Shown piece after piece: positions 1-9,297 of a DNA stretch of 64,000 nucleotides (within the stretch, counting starts at the first letter, position 1; every line of letters begins with the position of its first letter). The notes under the pieces were generated by a model that did no database searches, was not told where the DNA came from, and worked only from the letters and a program-made list of their open reading frames with translations. The position numbers and the translations under genes are program-made. The DNA comes from Corallium rubrum. Taxonomy: Eukaryota; Cnidaria; Anthozoa; Scleralcyonacea; Coralliidae. The stretch spans positions 6,953,754-7,017,753 of the forward strand of contig OZ036003.1 of the NCBI GenBank assembly GCA_964035015.1. Reading direction: 5' to 3'.

Positions 1-54
<54 letters not shown>
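1..54. repeat. (TA)n microsatellite
   Basis: Pure TA repeat at the window start, continued at 357-414 on the other side of a foldback element that is inserted in it. Confidence 0.95.
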
Positions 55-56
<2 letters not shown>

Positions 57-352
57 TACAAACGAGCACGTGTGATTTTGTTCACGGAATGTCGGAAAGT
101 GCTCAATACCATAAAGGTAGAGCGAATATAGTATAAGTAGGCTTACCTCAAAATGTTGAGTGTTGCCTACTTATACTATATATGAGTAGTTTCGATTCGT
201 GGGCCGCTTAAATGGATTTGGTCCACGAATCGAGTTGCGACACTCAACATTTTGAGGTAAGCCCACTTAAACTATACTACTGTATATTCGCTCTACCTTT
301 ATGGTATTGAGCACTTTCCGACATTCCGTGAACAAAATCACACGTGCTCGTT

Positions 353-356
<4 letters not shown>
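55..356. mobile_element. Foldback MITE inserted in (TA)n
   Basis: Inverted repeats of about 108 bp (56-163 against 240-356) start and end with TACAAACGAGCACGTGTG. The loop is itself a hairpin (GATTCGTGG...CCACGAATC) and the left arm holds a smaller inverted repeat. With TA on both sides it fits a TA-targeting (Tc1/mariner-type) non-autonomous element. No coding sequence. Confidence 0.85.

Positions 357-414
<58 letters not shown>
357..414. repeat. (TA)n microsatellite, right part
   Basis: Continuation of the TA tract after the foldback element. Confidence 0.95.
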
Positions 415-415
<1 letters not shown>

Positions 416-526
416 CTTTCGGCAGGGTCGTGGGTTTGGTTCTAGCCCGAAAACCTCAATACTTATAGTTTGTTACTTATGATGAGTTGTACGTATACAT
501 GTGGTGCATGTGGTAGGTAGTTGGTT

Positions 527-600
527 GCTTGTTTGTTTGTTTGTTTGTTTGCTTGCTTACTTACTTGCTTGCTTGTTTTTGTTACTTGCTTGCTAAAACA
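527..600. repeat. (TTTG)/(CTTG) degenerate microsatellite
   Basis: Tetranucleotide GTTT and GCTT units, imperfect. Confidence 0.7.
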
Positions 601-699
601 CTTAAAATTTCTGGAACATGTAGTTTAATCAAGTGAAATGCCAAATACGACTTGCGATTTGCCAATTTTTTAACGGACATTACCACTATTATAACCTGA

Positions 700-890
700 C
701 ATAGCTCTCGGCAACAGCTTCCTTATAGCTCAGTGGTCAGACCGCTGCACTAGAATCACAGGGGCGCGGGTTGAAAGCCTTGATGTTGCATTTTCGCAAG
801 CGGTGCCAGTTTGGTTTTAAATTGTATATATACAAACACTTGGAATTTCTCTTTACCAAAAATTCTATAGAACTTGCATGTAAGTGTACC
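700..890 (+). mobile_element. tRNA-derived SINE, family A, diverged copy
   Basis: Starts CTCTCGGCAACA, then the tRNA-like TAGCTCAGTGGTCAGACC (box A) and GCGGGTTGAAAGCC (decayed box B), then a body shared with the copies at 1609, 1425 and 4604 (GTTGCATTTTCGCAA, TTTGGTTTTAAA). Diverged, probably old. Confidence 0.75.
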
Positions 891-995
891 GGTAGCTAGT
901 TTAGCATCAGACAGTGTAAAAAATTGAGTGCTGTGTAGGCAGTGTTTTTGACAGAGCAAAGTGAAAACTTGGATATATTAGCTTTGATAACGAAA

Positions 996-1030
996 TACTG
1001 ACGTTTCGGGCTGAGCCCTTCGTCAGAGTA
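996..1030 (-). ncRNA. Minimal hammerhead ribozyme-like motif
   Basis: On the minus strand: CUGACGA, stem II AGGGCU-CA-GCCC, GAAA, then CGUC followed by AGUA. AGUA can pair with UACU directly before the core (stem I). Position 7 of the hammerhead core is variable, so CUGACGA is allowed. Stem III is reduced to one pair, as in the small hammerheads of Penelope-like elements that cleave as dimers. Confidence 0.5.
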
Positions 1031-1035
1031 AAATG

Positions 1036-1072
1036 TGGTCCTGATGAAGGGCTTCGCTCGAAACGTTAGTAT
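1036..1072 (+). ncRNA. Hammerhead-like core, probably degenerate
   Basis: CTGATGA at 1041-1047, stem II GGGC..GCTC, GAAA at 1060-1063, then CGTTAG. Stem I pairing is not evident, so it is likely inactive. Confidence 0.35.
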
Positions 1073-1144
1073 TTCGTAACGTTAGTATTTTGTTAGTAAA
1101 AGTCTCAGCAGTTTGCCACCTTTTGTCCTTTTCGCATTGCTCTA

Positions 1145-1420
1145 GTCTAGCCTTTAGACTGCCTTAGACCGACTTATACCGACTTAAACCGCCTATAGAG
1201 TGCCTTAGACCGACTTAGACTGACTTAGACTGACTTAGACCAACTTAGACTGCCTTAGACCGCCTTAGAGCGACTTAGACCGACTTAAACCGCCTATAGA
1301 CTGCCTTAGACTGCCTTAGACCGACTTAGACCGACTTATACTGACTTAAACCGCCTATAGACTGCCTTAGACCGACTTAGACTGACTTAGACCGACTTAG
1401 ACTGACTTATATTATAAGTA
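1145..1420. repeat. Short-period satellite (GACTTAGAC-type units)
   Basis: Runs of GACTTAGACY, GCCTTAGACY and CCTATAGA units, about 10-12 bp. The array continues at 1537-1608 and 1873-2012, interrupted by two tRNA-SINE copies. Confidence 0.9.
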
Positions 1421-1424
1421 ATAT

Positions 1425-1540
1425 TGGGCATTTCACTCGATTACATAGCATGTTCTAAGGATTTGGGGTGAAGGAAAATTCGAGTGTAGAATATTCGAGT
1501 GCAAGACCAAACCAGGACCAGTTGCGAAAAATGCAATTAG
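1425..1540 (-). mobile_element. tRNA-derived SINE, family A, truncated copy inside the satellite
   Basis: Minus-strand body and 3' end only (ATTGGGCATTTCACTCGATT ... AAAAATGCAA); the tRNA-like head is missing. Confidence 0.75.
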
Positions 1541-1608
1541 ACTGACTTATAGACTGCCTTAGTTCGACTTAGACTGCCTTATACCGACTTAAACCGCCTT
1601 AGACTGAC
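1537..1608. repeat. Short-period satellite, middle part
   Basis: Same GACTTAGAC-type units, trapped between two SINE copies. Confidence 0.85.
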
Positions 1609-1814
1609 TTAGCATGTTCTAAGGATTTTGGGTGAAGGAAAATTCGAGTGTAGAATATATACATTTTAAGACCAAACCGGGACCAGTTGCGAAAAATGCA
1701 ACTACACAGGCCTTCCGGCAGGAATTGAACCCACGACCTTGCGATTCTAGGGCAATGCTCTGACCACTGAGCCACGGAGGGCGTTGCCAAGAGCTTGATC
1801 GCGAGTTCTGTATA
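1609..1814 (-). mobile_element. tRNA-derived SINE, family A, full copy
   Basis: Minus strand. The head has box A TGGCTCAGTGG and box B GGTTCAATTCC in tRNA spacing, followed by the shared body. Nearly identical to the copy at 4604-4823 over the head and body. Confidence 0.85.
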
Positions 1815-1872
1815 TAATAAGGTGGTAATGTCAGGAGAGAATTGGGTATATTATAAGTAATATTATAAGTAA

Positions 1873-2012
1873 TAATGCCTTAGACCGACTTAGACCGATT
1901 TAAACCGCCTTTGCCTTAGACTGACTTAGACTGACTTACAATGACTTACAATGCCTTAGACCGACTTATAGACTGCTTTAGACTGACTTAGACTGCCTTA
2001 GACTGTCATGCA
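1873..2012. repeat. Short-period satellite, last part
   Basis: GACTTAGACY and CCTTAGAC units resume after the SINE. Confidence 0.85.
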
Positions 2013-2300
2013 GTTTCTTCCCCCGTCCTTTCAGGAAGTAACAAGTCTTTACAAATAAAAGATGTTTATACAGACCTTCGTTCCGAGTCAGAATTGTGAA
2101 ATGAGCTACTTAAATAACCGGAAATTTAATATTATATTGGCTTTTCAGGTTTCGTTTCTGTGTTTCGAGTTTATATGAATTCAAGGACTTGACGGAAACA
2201 CCGTAATTGAATAACACTTATAAGGGAATATTGTATTATACCGCCTGTTGTGAATATAGTCTTCTAGGACGTTCTGTGGGCTTGGGATATCAATATTTGA

Positions 2301-2669
2301 TTACAAAACGTGCAAAACAGTGCAGCCCGCCTGGTAACACGAAGTAGAAAATTTGATCACATCACTCCTGTTATGAAACATCTACATTGGCTTGCCGTCA
2401 GCCTACATATTATCTACAAGATGCTTCTTATTACCTACAAAGCCCTAAATAATCTTGCACCATGTTACATTAGGGATATGCTAAAACCGCGTACATCAAC
2501 AATTAGTTTGCGTTTATCTACGAAAAGACTTCTTTTGGTACCTCGAGTAAAATTAGTGAACTATGGTCAACGATCGTTTTCACATGCCGCGCCTAAACGC
2601 CAATCTGAATCACTATCTATTTTTAAAACTAAATTAAAGACATATTTATGTAAACAATTTTATGAGTAA
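2301..2669 (+). mobile_element. CR1/L2-type LINE, 3' end of the reverse transcriptase ORF
   Basis: One open frame reads LQNVQNSAARLVTRSRKFDH, then ITPVMKHLHWLAVSLHIIYK, KALNNLAPCYI and a basic C-terminus to TAA at 2667. This is the typical C-terminal region, after the polymerase core, of CR1/L2/Rex-like non-LTR retrotransposons. The copy is 5'-truncated with a stop just upstream (2298). The frame is intact, suggesting a fairly young insertion. Confidence 0.8.
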
Positions 2670-2739
2670 CTGACTCTAGTTTTACCTATTCTATGTAACT
2701 AACTAGTTTGTAGTACAATATTTGAAATTTGATGTAATA

Positions 2740-2926
2740 TTACTATTAGTTATTATTATTGTTATTGTCATTACTATTATTATTATTATTGTTATTGTTA
2801 TTGTTATTGTTATTGTTATTGTTATTGTTATTGTTATTGTTATTGTTATTGTTATTGTTATTGTTATTGTTATTGTTATTGTTATTGTTATTGTTATTGT
2901 TATTGTTATTGTTATTGTTATTATTA

Positions 2927-2976
<50 letters not shown>

Positions 2977-3113
2977 GTTATTATTATTGTTATTGTTATT
3001 GTTATTGTTATTGTTATTGTTATTGTTATTGTTATTGTTATTGTTATTGTTATTGTTATTGTTATTGTTATTGTTATTGTTATTGTTATTGTTATTGTTA
3101 TTATTATTATTAT
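2740..3113. repeat. (TTATTG)n/(TTATTA)n microsatellite at a LINE 3' end
   Basis: Starts about 70 bases after the LINE stop codon. LINEs of this type end in short tandem repeats, so the array probably grew from the element's tail. ORFs in it are artefacts. Confidence 0.85.
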
Positions 3114-3336
3114 TTGTTTCCCGTAGCGCTGATGTGGCGTTTAACATCACCCGACAGTGGCGGCCAGAAAAATAGGCATGCAACGCACACATGATATACT
3201 GTATAGCTGGTTTTAGTCAGGCGCAGTGAGTGCCTCTCTTTTCCTTCCGCAGAGGTCCTTTTGGAGAACTGCTGAAGTAGTCCCCGTCTCGCCCGCACTA
3301 CTTTGTGTCCAGCTGACCACTGGGTTTCTCTCCAGG

Positions 3337-3430
3337 GGGTTGTGGTTAGGTTTTAGGGTTGCTTTGGGGTTGTGATTAGGTTTAGGTTAGGGCCATGATT
3401 AGAGGTGGGGGTTGTAGGATCAAGGTGGGG
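3337..3430. repeat. G/T-rich degenerate repeat
   Basis: GGTTAGG, GGTTGTGG and GGTTTAGG units. Too irregular to be interstitial telomere sequence. Confidence 0.4.
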
Positions 3431-3589
3431 GTTTGGGTTTCAATTTCTCTAAAATTCAGGATTATCCCTTAATTCTAGATGAGAGGGATATGCGGACGGA
3501 GGAGAGTTGCGCAGTGCAATCACTGATCTCTATATAACTGGATTGCTCGACCCAGGACCTTTCCTCGACACTCCCAAACTCGTTTGCTC

Positions 3590-3950
3590 CAACCTGCGGT
3601 AAACACGCTAGTGGGTCAAGGTTAGTGTATAGACCACTTTCATAATAGCGACCAATTTGAATATTATTCTATGTGAATCTTAATAAGCCTTTCTGACCTC
3701 GTTTGTGTGCCTGCAATTCAAAAGATTTTTTGCTTCATAACGAGGTCAGAAAGGCTCATTTAGATCATAAAAGAATATTTAAAGTGTGGCCCGTTATGAA
3801 AGTGATCTATAAGCTAGGCGATAAACACCCTAATGGGTCAGGTTAACGTATATACTAACCGTGGGTCAGCTGGGTAAGGTTAGCGTATAAGCTAGGCGGT
3901 AAACACGTTAGTAGGTCAGGTTAGCGCATAAGCTATAGACAGTAAACATG
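3590..3950. repeat. About 45 bp minisatellite with a foldback inserted
   Basis: Units carry GGGTCAGGTTAGCGTATAAG and TAGGCGGTAAACACG; one or more units precede and about three follow the foldback at 3629-3810. Related units occur near 61320-61380 and 61512-61560, at the other end of the window. Confidence 0.65.
3629..3810. mobile_element. Foldback MITE, family with a copy at 57425-57690
   Basis: Arms start TAGACCACTTTCATAA and TAGATCACTTTCATAA (inverted) and share CCTTTCTGACCTCGTT. TA borders fit a TA target. Inserted in the minisatellite. Confidence 0.8.
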
Positions 3951-4384
3951 CCATTTATTAACCAGTCCTAAGGCTAATTAAAATTTATGGGAAGCAAGCC
4001 CATTTCAGTCAAACAAACATACGGCTATTTTAATCGACTAAAATATGATTCACTGAAAAAGTGCGGCATTTGAATTGGTCATGAGGTACTTTGTTTTACA
4101 AATGACATTTAGGGATACCGTCTTTTAAACTATAGACAGTTTGCAAATATTGACAGTATACAACATGTGGAGTATAAAAGGTTTAATCTCCTTGTCAAAA
4201 GCCAAATGTTTTTCACAAACCTACCCATGTGTAAAATGTAAACAAGCTATTTTTCCCAAAACGTGTTTGGCCATACTTTTCTTGTTTTTAACATTCAAGT
4301 GAGATTGAAAGACATTGTACATGTGACATCTCAATTTCTGTTGGCGTCTGTGTCTGTGTTTCGGCAGCAATAACGTTTAGGCCA

Positions 4385-4575
4385 ATTTGTGGGAAAATTT
4401 GCTTTTACAGTCATTTGGAACTCATTTTTCATCCAAATCTTCGGAACTAGAAACCAAGCAACCAATCAAATGTGTAATTCAAAACGAACTACGGACTCCC
4501 CAACGAACTTCCAAAGATTTGGGTAAAAAGTGATTTGCAAGTGACTGCAAAAGTTCAGAAATTCTCCATTAGTTA
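4385..4575. repeat. Imperfect inverted repeat
   Basis: TTTTACAGTCATTTGGAACT...CCAAATCTTCGGAAC (4404-4450) pairs imperfectly with 4508-4570. Probably an old foldback element. Confidence 0.5.
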
Positions 4576-4603
4576 GGAATTTCGCAAATCAATTATGATC
4601 AAG

Positions 4604-4823
4604 CTCTCGGCAACACCCTCCGTGGCTCAGTGGTCAGAGCATTGCACTAGAATCGCAAGGTCGTGGGTTCAATTCCTGCCGGATGACCTGTGTAGTTGCA
4701 TTTTTCGCAACTGGTCCCGGTTTGGTCTTAAAATGTATATATTCTACACTCGAATTTTCCTTCACCCAAAATCCTTAGAACACGCTATGTAATCGAGTAA
4801 AATGCCCAATATCACTTATTATT
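4604..4823 (+). mobile_element. tRNA-derived SINE, family A, full copy
   Basis: Box A TGGCTCAGTGG at 4623-4633 and box B GGTTCAATTCC at 4666-4676, a tRNA-like head of about 70 bases, then the shared body ending near AATGCCCAATATCACTTATT. Pol III promoters look intact. Confidence 0.88.
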
Positions 4824-4837
4824 ATCGACGTTCGTTG

Positions 4838-5165
4838 CCAAGTGTCAAATTACGTTTCTAAATTCAGAAGTTCATTACGAAGTTCGATTTGAAGTTCGAA
4901 TGTTCGATTCGAAGTTCCGCACATTTACAGAAAACCTTCGGTCGACCAGACATTCTTTTGATATGATTTCCTTCGGGAAATGTTGTTAATCATTCTGCAA
5001 TTCGAAATTACCAACTGCGTAGTCAAAGAATGGCTTTTGGTCGAGTGTCGAGCGTTGCAAGTCGAGGGTCGAGGGTAGTTGGTCGAAGGTCGTAACTAAA
5101 CGAACAACTTCGTAATCAACTTCTGAATTTGAAAATGTAATTTGGAAACTTCCGAACCGCGCGTT
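4838..5165. mobile_element. Foldback element
   Basis: CAAATTACGTTTCTAAATTC at 4847 and AGAAGTTCATTACGAAGTTC pair with 5095-5155 in inverted orientation. The interior has TCGAGGGTCGAGGG repeats. No coding sequence. Confidence 0.65.
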
Positions 5166-5544
5166 GAAAAGTGAGTTGAAACATATTTAATACAAGCATC
5201 TCATGTTTAACGGCTTTTGAGCGAAAAGAAATGTAAACTCGGCTATAATATTGCCTCGTGCTTCTATTTACTTTCTTTTGTGTTTAAGTTGGCCTTTTTA
5301 ACATTTGTCTCCTATATAACATGTGTCTCGTATACGGAATAAATTACGGCACGTAGAGTTATAACTTTTGTTGTTTGCGTGGTGACTATTCACAACGACG
5401 TACTTAACCACACATAAAATCACTGGCCTATGAAATATACGTAGGTCGTTATAACAATGATAATTATCCTTATTTAATAACTATAATGATTTTAACTCTT
5501 CCTTTATCACGATATTGGAGATTTTCAGGCCGAGTTTTCAGCCC

Positions 5545-5665
5545 GGTGTCACAGCGGATTTGGACCCCCCAGTAGATTTGGAACCCCGGTCCAAATCTCC
5601 TAGTAGATTTGGATGGGGGGTCCAAAATAAATATGGATCCCCGTTGGCGGATTTGGACCCCCCCT
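5545..5665. repeat. GGTCCAAATC-type repeats
   Basis: Several TAGATTTGGACC and GGTCCAAATC units, the same motif that starts and ends the long hairpin at 6114-6885. Confidence 0.55.
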
Positions 5666-6113
5666 TTTTAAACAATTTTTATTACATTCCTTAATTTTCA
5701 TATCCAAAGCCAGTTATAAACCTCACATGGTCGAGCTTATTGTGTTGCAATAGCGAATAAAAAACATTGTTGGGCGACATTTTCAGAGTTCGAAAATTTG
5801 GTTCGTTGACGTACATGCATCAAATAAAATTCTATTGCCAGTAACATTATGTAAATTCAAAAATCTTAACACTGTTATTAAACTGAGTAAGTACTAGAAA
5901 GTTACCAAATGGAAAATATGTATACAACTACAAGGATAAATAAACATCGCTAAAAATGGAGAGCGTGGAGATCGCTTTTACTAACTCTGGTAGTGGTTTC
6001 TATTTTACGGTTTGTGTTCTTTATCACTAATATAAAGTGACAAAAAACTTCAGACTGTTCGCTATTATGCATTTCGTTTATATTATTGTGTTCACACTAC
6101 ATATATTTAACTT

Positions 6114-6885
6114 TTGGAGGGGGGTCCAAATCCACCAACGGGGGTCCAAATCTACTACACCTTTTTCAGGTCAAATTCAGAAACTTCCAAACGAACTTCA
6201 GATAATTCAGATCAATTTCAGAACTTTCCAAGTGAATTTCAGATAATTCAAGTGAATTTCAGAAATTTCCAAATGATATTCAGATTTTCCAAATGAATTT
6301 CAGACATTTCCAAATGATATTCAGACATTTCCAAAATGAAGCGAGAGGCTTGCACAGTAAATAGTTCGGATCAGCTGAGGGAACACATATACCTTTTTTG
6401 CCCTGCATTACTCAATAAAAAACATTCAAGTGCACTTATTGAAATAAAAATAGCACTTTATGTAATCAATGCTATTGATATGTTACAGAAGCGGTATTGA
6501 ATGTCGTTTCGCGCTAATAATAAAGTGATGTTGTTATTTCAACGAGTGCAATTGAATGTTTTTTATTGAGTAATGCAGGGCAAAAAAAGTATATGTGTTC
6601 CCTCAGCTGATCCGAACTATTTACTGTTCAAGCGAACTTTAGCCTCTCGCTTCATTTTGGACATGTCTGAATATCATTTGGAAATGTCTGAAATTCATTT
6701 GAAAATGTCTGAATATCATTTAGAAAATTTGAATATCATTTGGAAGTGTCTGAAATTCATTTGGACAATCTGAATATCATTTGGAAGTGTCTGAAATTCG
6801 TTTGGAAGTTTCTGAATTTGACCTGAAAAAGGTGTAGTAGATTTGGACCGGTGGTCCGAATTTAGGGGGGTCCAAATTAACCGGC
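6114..6885. mobile_element. Long hairpin element with arms of about 350 bp
   Basis: The left arm (6114-6465) and right arm (6525-6885) are inverted copies; the loop is about 55 bases. Arms carry GGGGTCCAAATC ends, six to seven tandem units like AATTTCCAAATGATATTCAG, and an inner block CTGCATTACTCAATAAAAAA. No target duplication could be fixed. Confidence 0.85.
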
Positions 6886-6895
6886 TAGGCGGCTA

Positions 6896-7251
6896 CCGTA
6901 TTTATTCCAATAGACGCCCTGGGCGTTTATTAAAAAATTGAGCTCTAAAAAGGGGGAGGGCAGCGTTTATTAGAGAGAGGCGTTTATTTCAAAATTTGAT
7001 ATTTCAATTATTAAAAAAAAAACCGTCACACAAATGTTCACACAATCTCATGATTTTTTGAATAAGATGGAGGTAATTGGACAAACACTGGGGTTATGTA
7101 ATGTAGATAAATGTAAATTTGCCAAGTACACTGTATGCGGTATATGGCCTTAGGCCAAAATACGCATCTTGCTATAAAGTAGTTTAGTTTTAGGGGGGGT
7201 TATTGGAGGGGGCGGTTATTTGATAGTGGGCGTCTATTGGAATAAATACGG
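6896..7251. mobile_element. TA-flanked MITE
   Basis: Terminal inverted repeats CCGTATTTATTCCAATAGAC and its complement; TA at 6894-6895 and 7252-7253. Internally GCGTTTATT repeats. Tc1/mariner-type target site. Confidence 0.88.
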
Positions 7252-7319
7252 TATGTAAACAAATGTACGTTAAAAATGATTACGATTTAAAATTTTATTT
7301 CACGTACAGATTTCTAGCT

Positions 7320-7545
7320 CTGTTCGCTTTACACGGGATGAAATTTTCATCCCGGTCGACTGACCTAAAATCGCCACTGCAATCGCTCAAAATTTTCAGC
7401 CCGGGCTGTACTAAGCGTGTGACATTAACATTTTGGTTTTAGCCCGGGTTAGTGAAATCACTCATGTAATCGCAACAAAAACTCAGCCCTACCGCCAGAC
7501 TGACATTTCAGCCCAGGCTGAAAGTCTCCATGTAATCACCTCCTA
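7320..7545. repeat. CAGCCCGGGCTG-type palindromic repeat
   Basis: Several degenerate palindromes, including GGGATGAAATTTTCATCCC at 7337-7355. Looks like an old foldback element; borders unclear. Confidence 0.5.
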
Positions 7546-7631
7546 ATATACTGAGGAAGAGTTGCATATTTTCAAAAGGAAATTTTTGGTATTTTATATT
7601 ACAAATTTCAGAAGCTCAGTCGGTAGAGCGT

Positions 7632-8057
7632 TACCCACACGGAGCCCATCTCGTTTTTATTTTTTTTAAATCCCCGGCCACAGTCCCCCGCGCGTCTTTC
7701 GGGTCTGCCACAGGTGCCCACGCGCTGCCAAGATGGGCTCCCTGTGCGTTACCCTGCGAGTCAGAGCCCCTTTCCGACCTACGCAGGCTTCGTTGGAAAG
7801 TGGGCTCTGCCAATAAACTTGATCTTTCTTTTTGAGCATGCGTGAACGGTTGCCAAGTTACTATTTTGGGCCCCAGGCTCTAACGCGTCACTTCCTATTT
7901 TCCTGCTTACGCGTATTCATAAACTAGAACTTTGTTTGACCAGTTTAAAACCTGACTGACTCGCCCCAAACTTGGGGCGAAGATCGAGTTTGTTGGCAGA
8001 GCCCACTTTCCCCCGAAGCTTGCGTAGGTCGGAAAGGGGCTCTGACTCGCAGGGTAG
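7632..8057. mobile_element. Foldback element inserted in the tRNA-like head
   Basis: Inverted arms of about 90 bp (7752-7830 and 7975-8055; CCCTGCGAGTCAGAGCCCC ends). It is flanked by the 8 bp duplication TAGAGCGT at 7624-7631 and 8058-8065, the size made by hAT-type transposases. Carries a further insertion. Confidence 0.8.
7637..7745. mobile_element. 109 bp MITE nested in the 7632-8057 element
   Basis: Terminal inverted repeats ACACGGAGCCCATCT and ACAGGGAGCCCATCT. Flanked by the 9 bp duplication GCGTTACCC (7628-7636, 7746-7754), a size typical of Mutator-like elements. Confidence 0.82.
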
Positions 8058-8349
8058 TAGAGCGTCGGACTATAGTAAACCGAAGGTCGCTTGTTCGAAT
8101 CCCAACCCCGGTGGAGTAGCACCCAATATTATTATTCCCCACCTGAGTTCGCTGTTTGCAATAATTATCCAAAGAGATAACTTGATTTTTCGCTATTCGG
8201 AATTGACGGTCAATGTTCAGACTCGTTTTGTTTTCAATGTACAAAACAGAAGCAAGCAGCTTTTCTTTACATCAAAGCTGTCTTGCTGTTATTTGCTGAA
8301 TCATTGCTGCACCTTTTTAATAAGTATGGAATACGTGATTTTCCATCAC

Positions 8350-8530
8350 TGACTCAAATTCAACCTTTTGAATTCTTTTGTAAATATACAAAAGCCTATA
8401 AAAGACAATAAAGAAAATTGAAAAGAATTAAAAGACGAATTGAAAAGAACTTAATGTTAATGGAGAAAAATTATGTATTCTGCATATGTAAATACTGCAG
8501 TTATAAATCAGATATACGTAAATTTTTATC
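8350..8530 (+). repeat. Microsatellite-associated repeat, copy 1
   Basis: CCTTTTGAATTC, AAATATACAAAAG, GACAATAAA and AAATTGAAAAGAA follow in the same order as at 55040-55205 and 56865-57005. In each copy a simple-repeat array follows directly. Confidence 0.7.
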
Positions 8531-8537
8531 ATATCCT

Positions 8538-9297
8538 ACCTACATTGTTACATTGCTACATTGTTACATTGTTACATTGCTACATTGTTACATTGCTACA
8601 TTGTTACATTGTTACATTGTTATATTGCTACATTGTTACATTGTTGCATTGCTACATTGTTACATTGCTACATTGTTACATTGTTACATTGTTACATTGC
8701 TACATTGTTACATTGTTACATTGTTACATTGCTACATTGTTACATTGTTACATTGCTACATTGTTACATTGTTATATTGCTACATTGTTACATTGTTGCA
8801 TTGCTGCATTGTTGCATTGCTACATTGTTACATTGCTACATTGTTACATTGCTACATTGTTACATTGCTACATTGCTACATTGTTATATTGCTACATTGT
8901 TATATTGTTGCATTGCTGCATTGTTGCATTGCTACATTGCTACATTGCTACATTGTTACATTGCTACATTGTTACATTGCTACATTGTTACATTGTTACA
9001 TTGTTACATTGCTACATTGTTACATTGCTACATTGCTACATTGTTATATTGCTACATTGTTACATTGTTGCATTGCTGCATTGTTACATTGCTACATTGT
9101 TGCATTGCTACATTGTTACATTGCTATATTGTTACATTGCTACATTGTTATATTGCTACATTGTTACATTGTGACATTGTTACTTGTTATATTATTGTAT
9201 TGCTGCATTGTTACATTGCCACATTGTTACATTGTTACATTGCTACATTGCTACATTGCTACATTGCTACGTCGTTACATCGTTACATTACATTATT
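8538..9297. repeat. Octanucleotide satellite (TTACATTG/CTACATTG)n
   Basis: About 95 units with period 8 and T/C or A/G variants. Since 8 is not a multiple of 3, all three frames stay open and read LLHCYIVT-like peptides. No protein is implied. Confidence 0.95.

Larger units (their letters stand above)
960..1145. mobile_element. Short foldback element with hammerhead-like arms
   Basis: Inverted arms around 980-1032 and 1041-1095 each carry the hammerhead core pattern (see ribozyme entries). The arms are related to the Penelope-like copies at 17 kb and 25 kb only by this motif pattern. Confidence 0.55.
7611..8118 (+). mobile_element. tRNA-like head split by two nested transposons
   Basis: Removing the insertion joins 7611-7631 to 8066-8118. 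The result has a D-arm (GCTCAGTCGGTAGAGC, box A), an anticodon-like arm and a box B GTTCGAATCCC, close to a tRNA with a Tyr-like core. It is more likely a SINE head or tRNA pseudogene than a working tRNA. Confidence 0.7.

Noticed and set aside
2722-3192. Poly-Ile/Val, poly-Leu and poly-Asn ORFs
   Set aside because: Frames of the (TTATTG)n microsatellite; no start, splice or domain evidence.
3337-3430. Interstitial telomere repeat
   Set aside because: The GGTTAGG-like units are too irregular; no run of perfect TTAGGG.
4595-4792. 65-codon ORF repeated at 1599-1790
   Set aside because: It is the tRNA-derived SINE read in frame; the similarity reflects the repeat, not a protein.
8066-8118. Functional tRNA gene
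   Set aside because: Only the 3' half is here; the 5' half is over 400 bases upstream beyond two transposons, and the anticodon arm is not clean.
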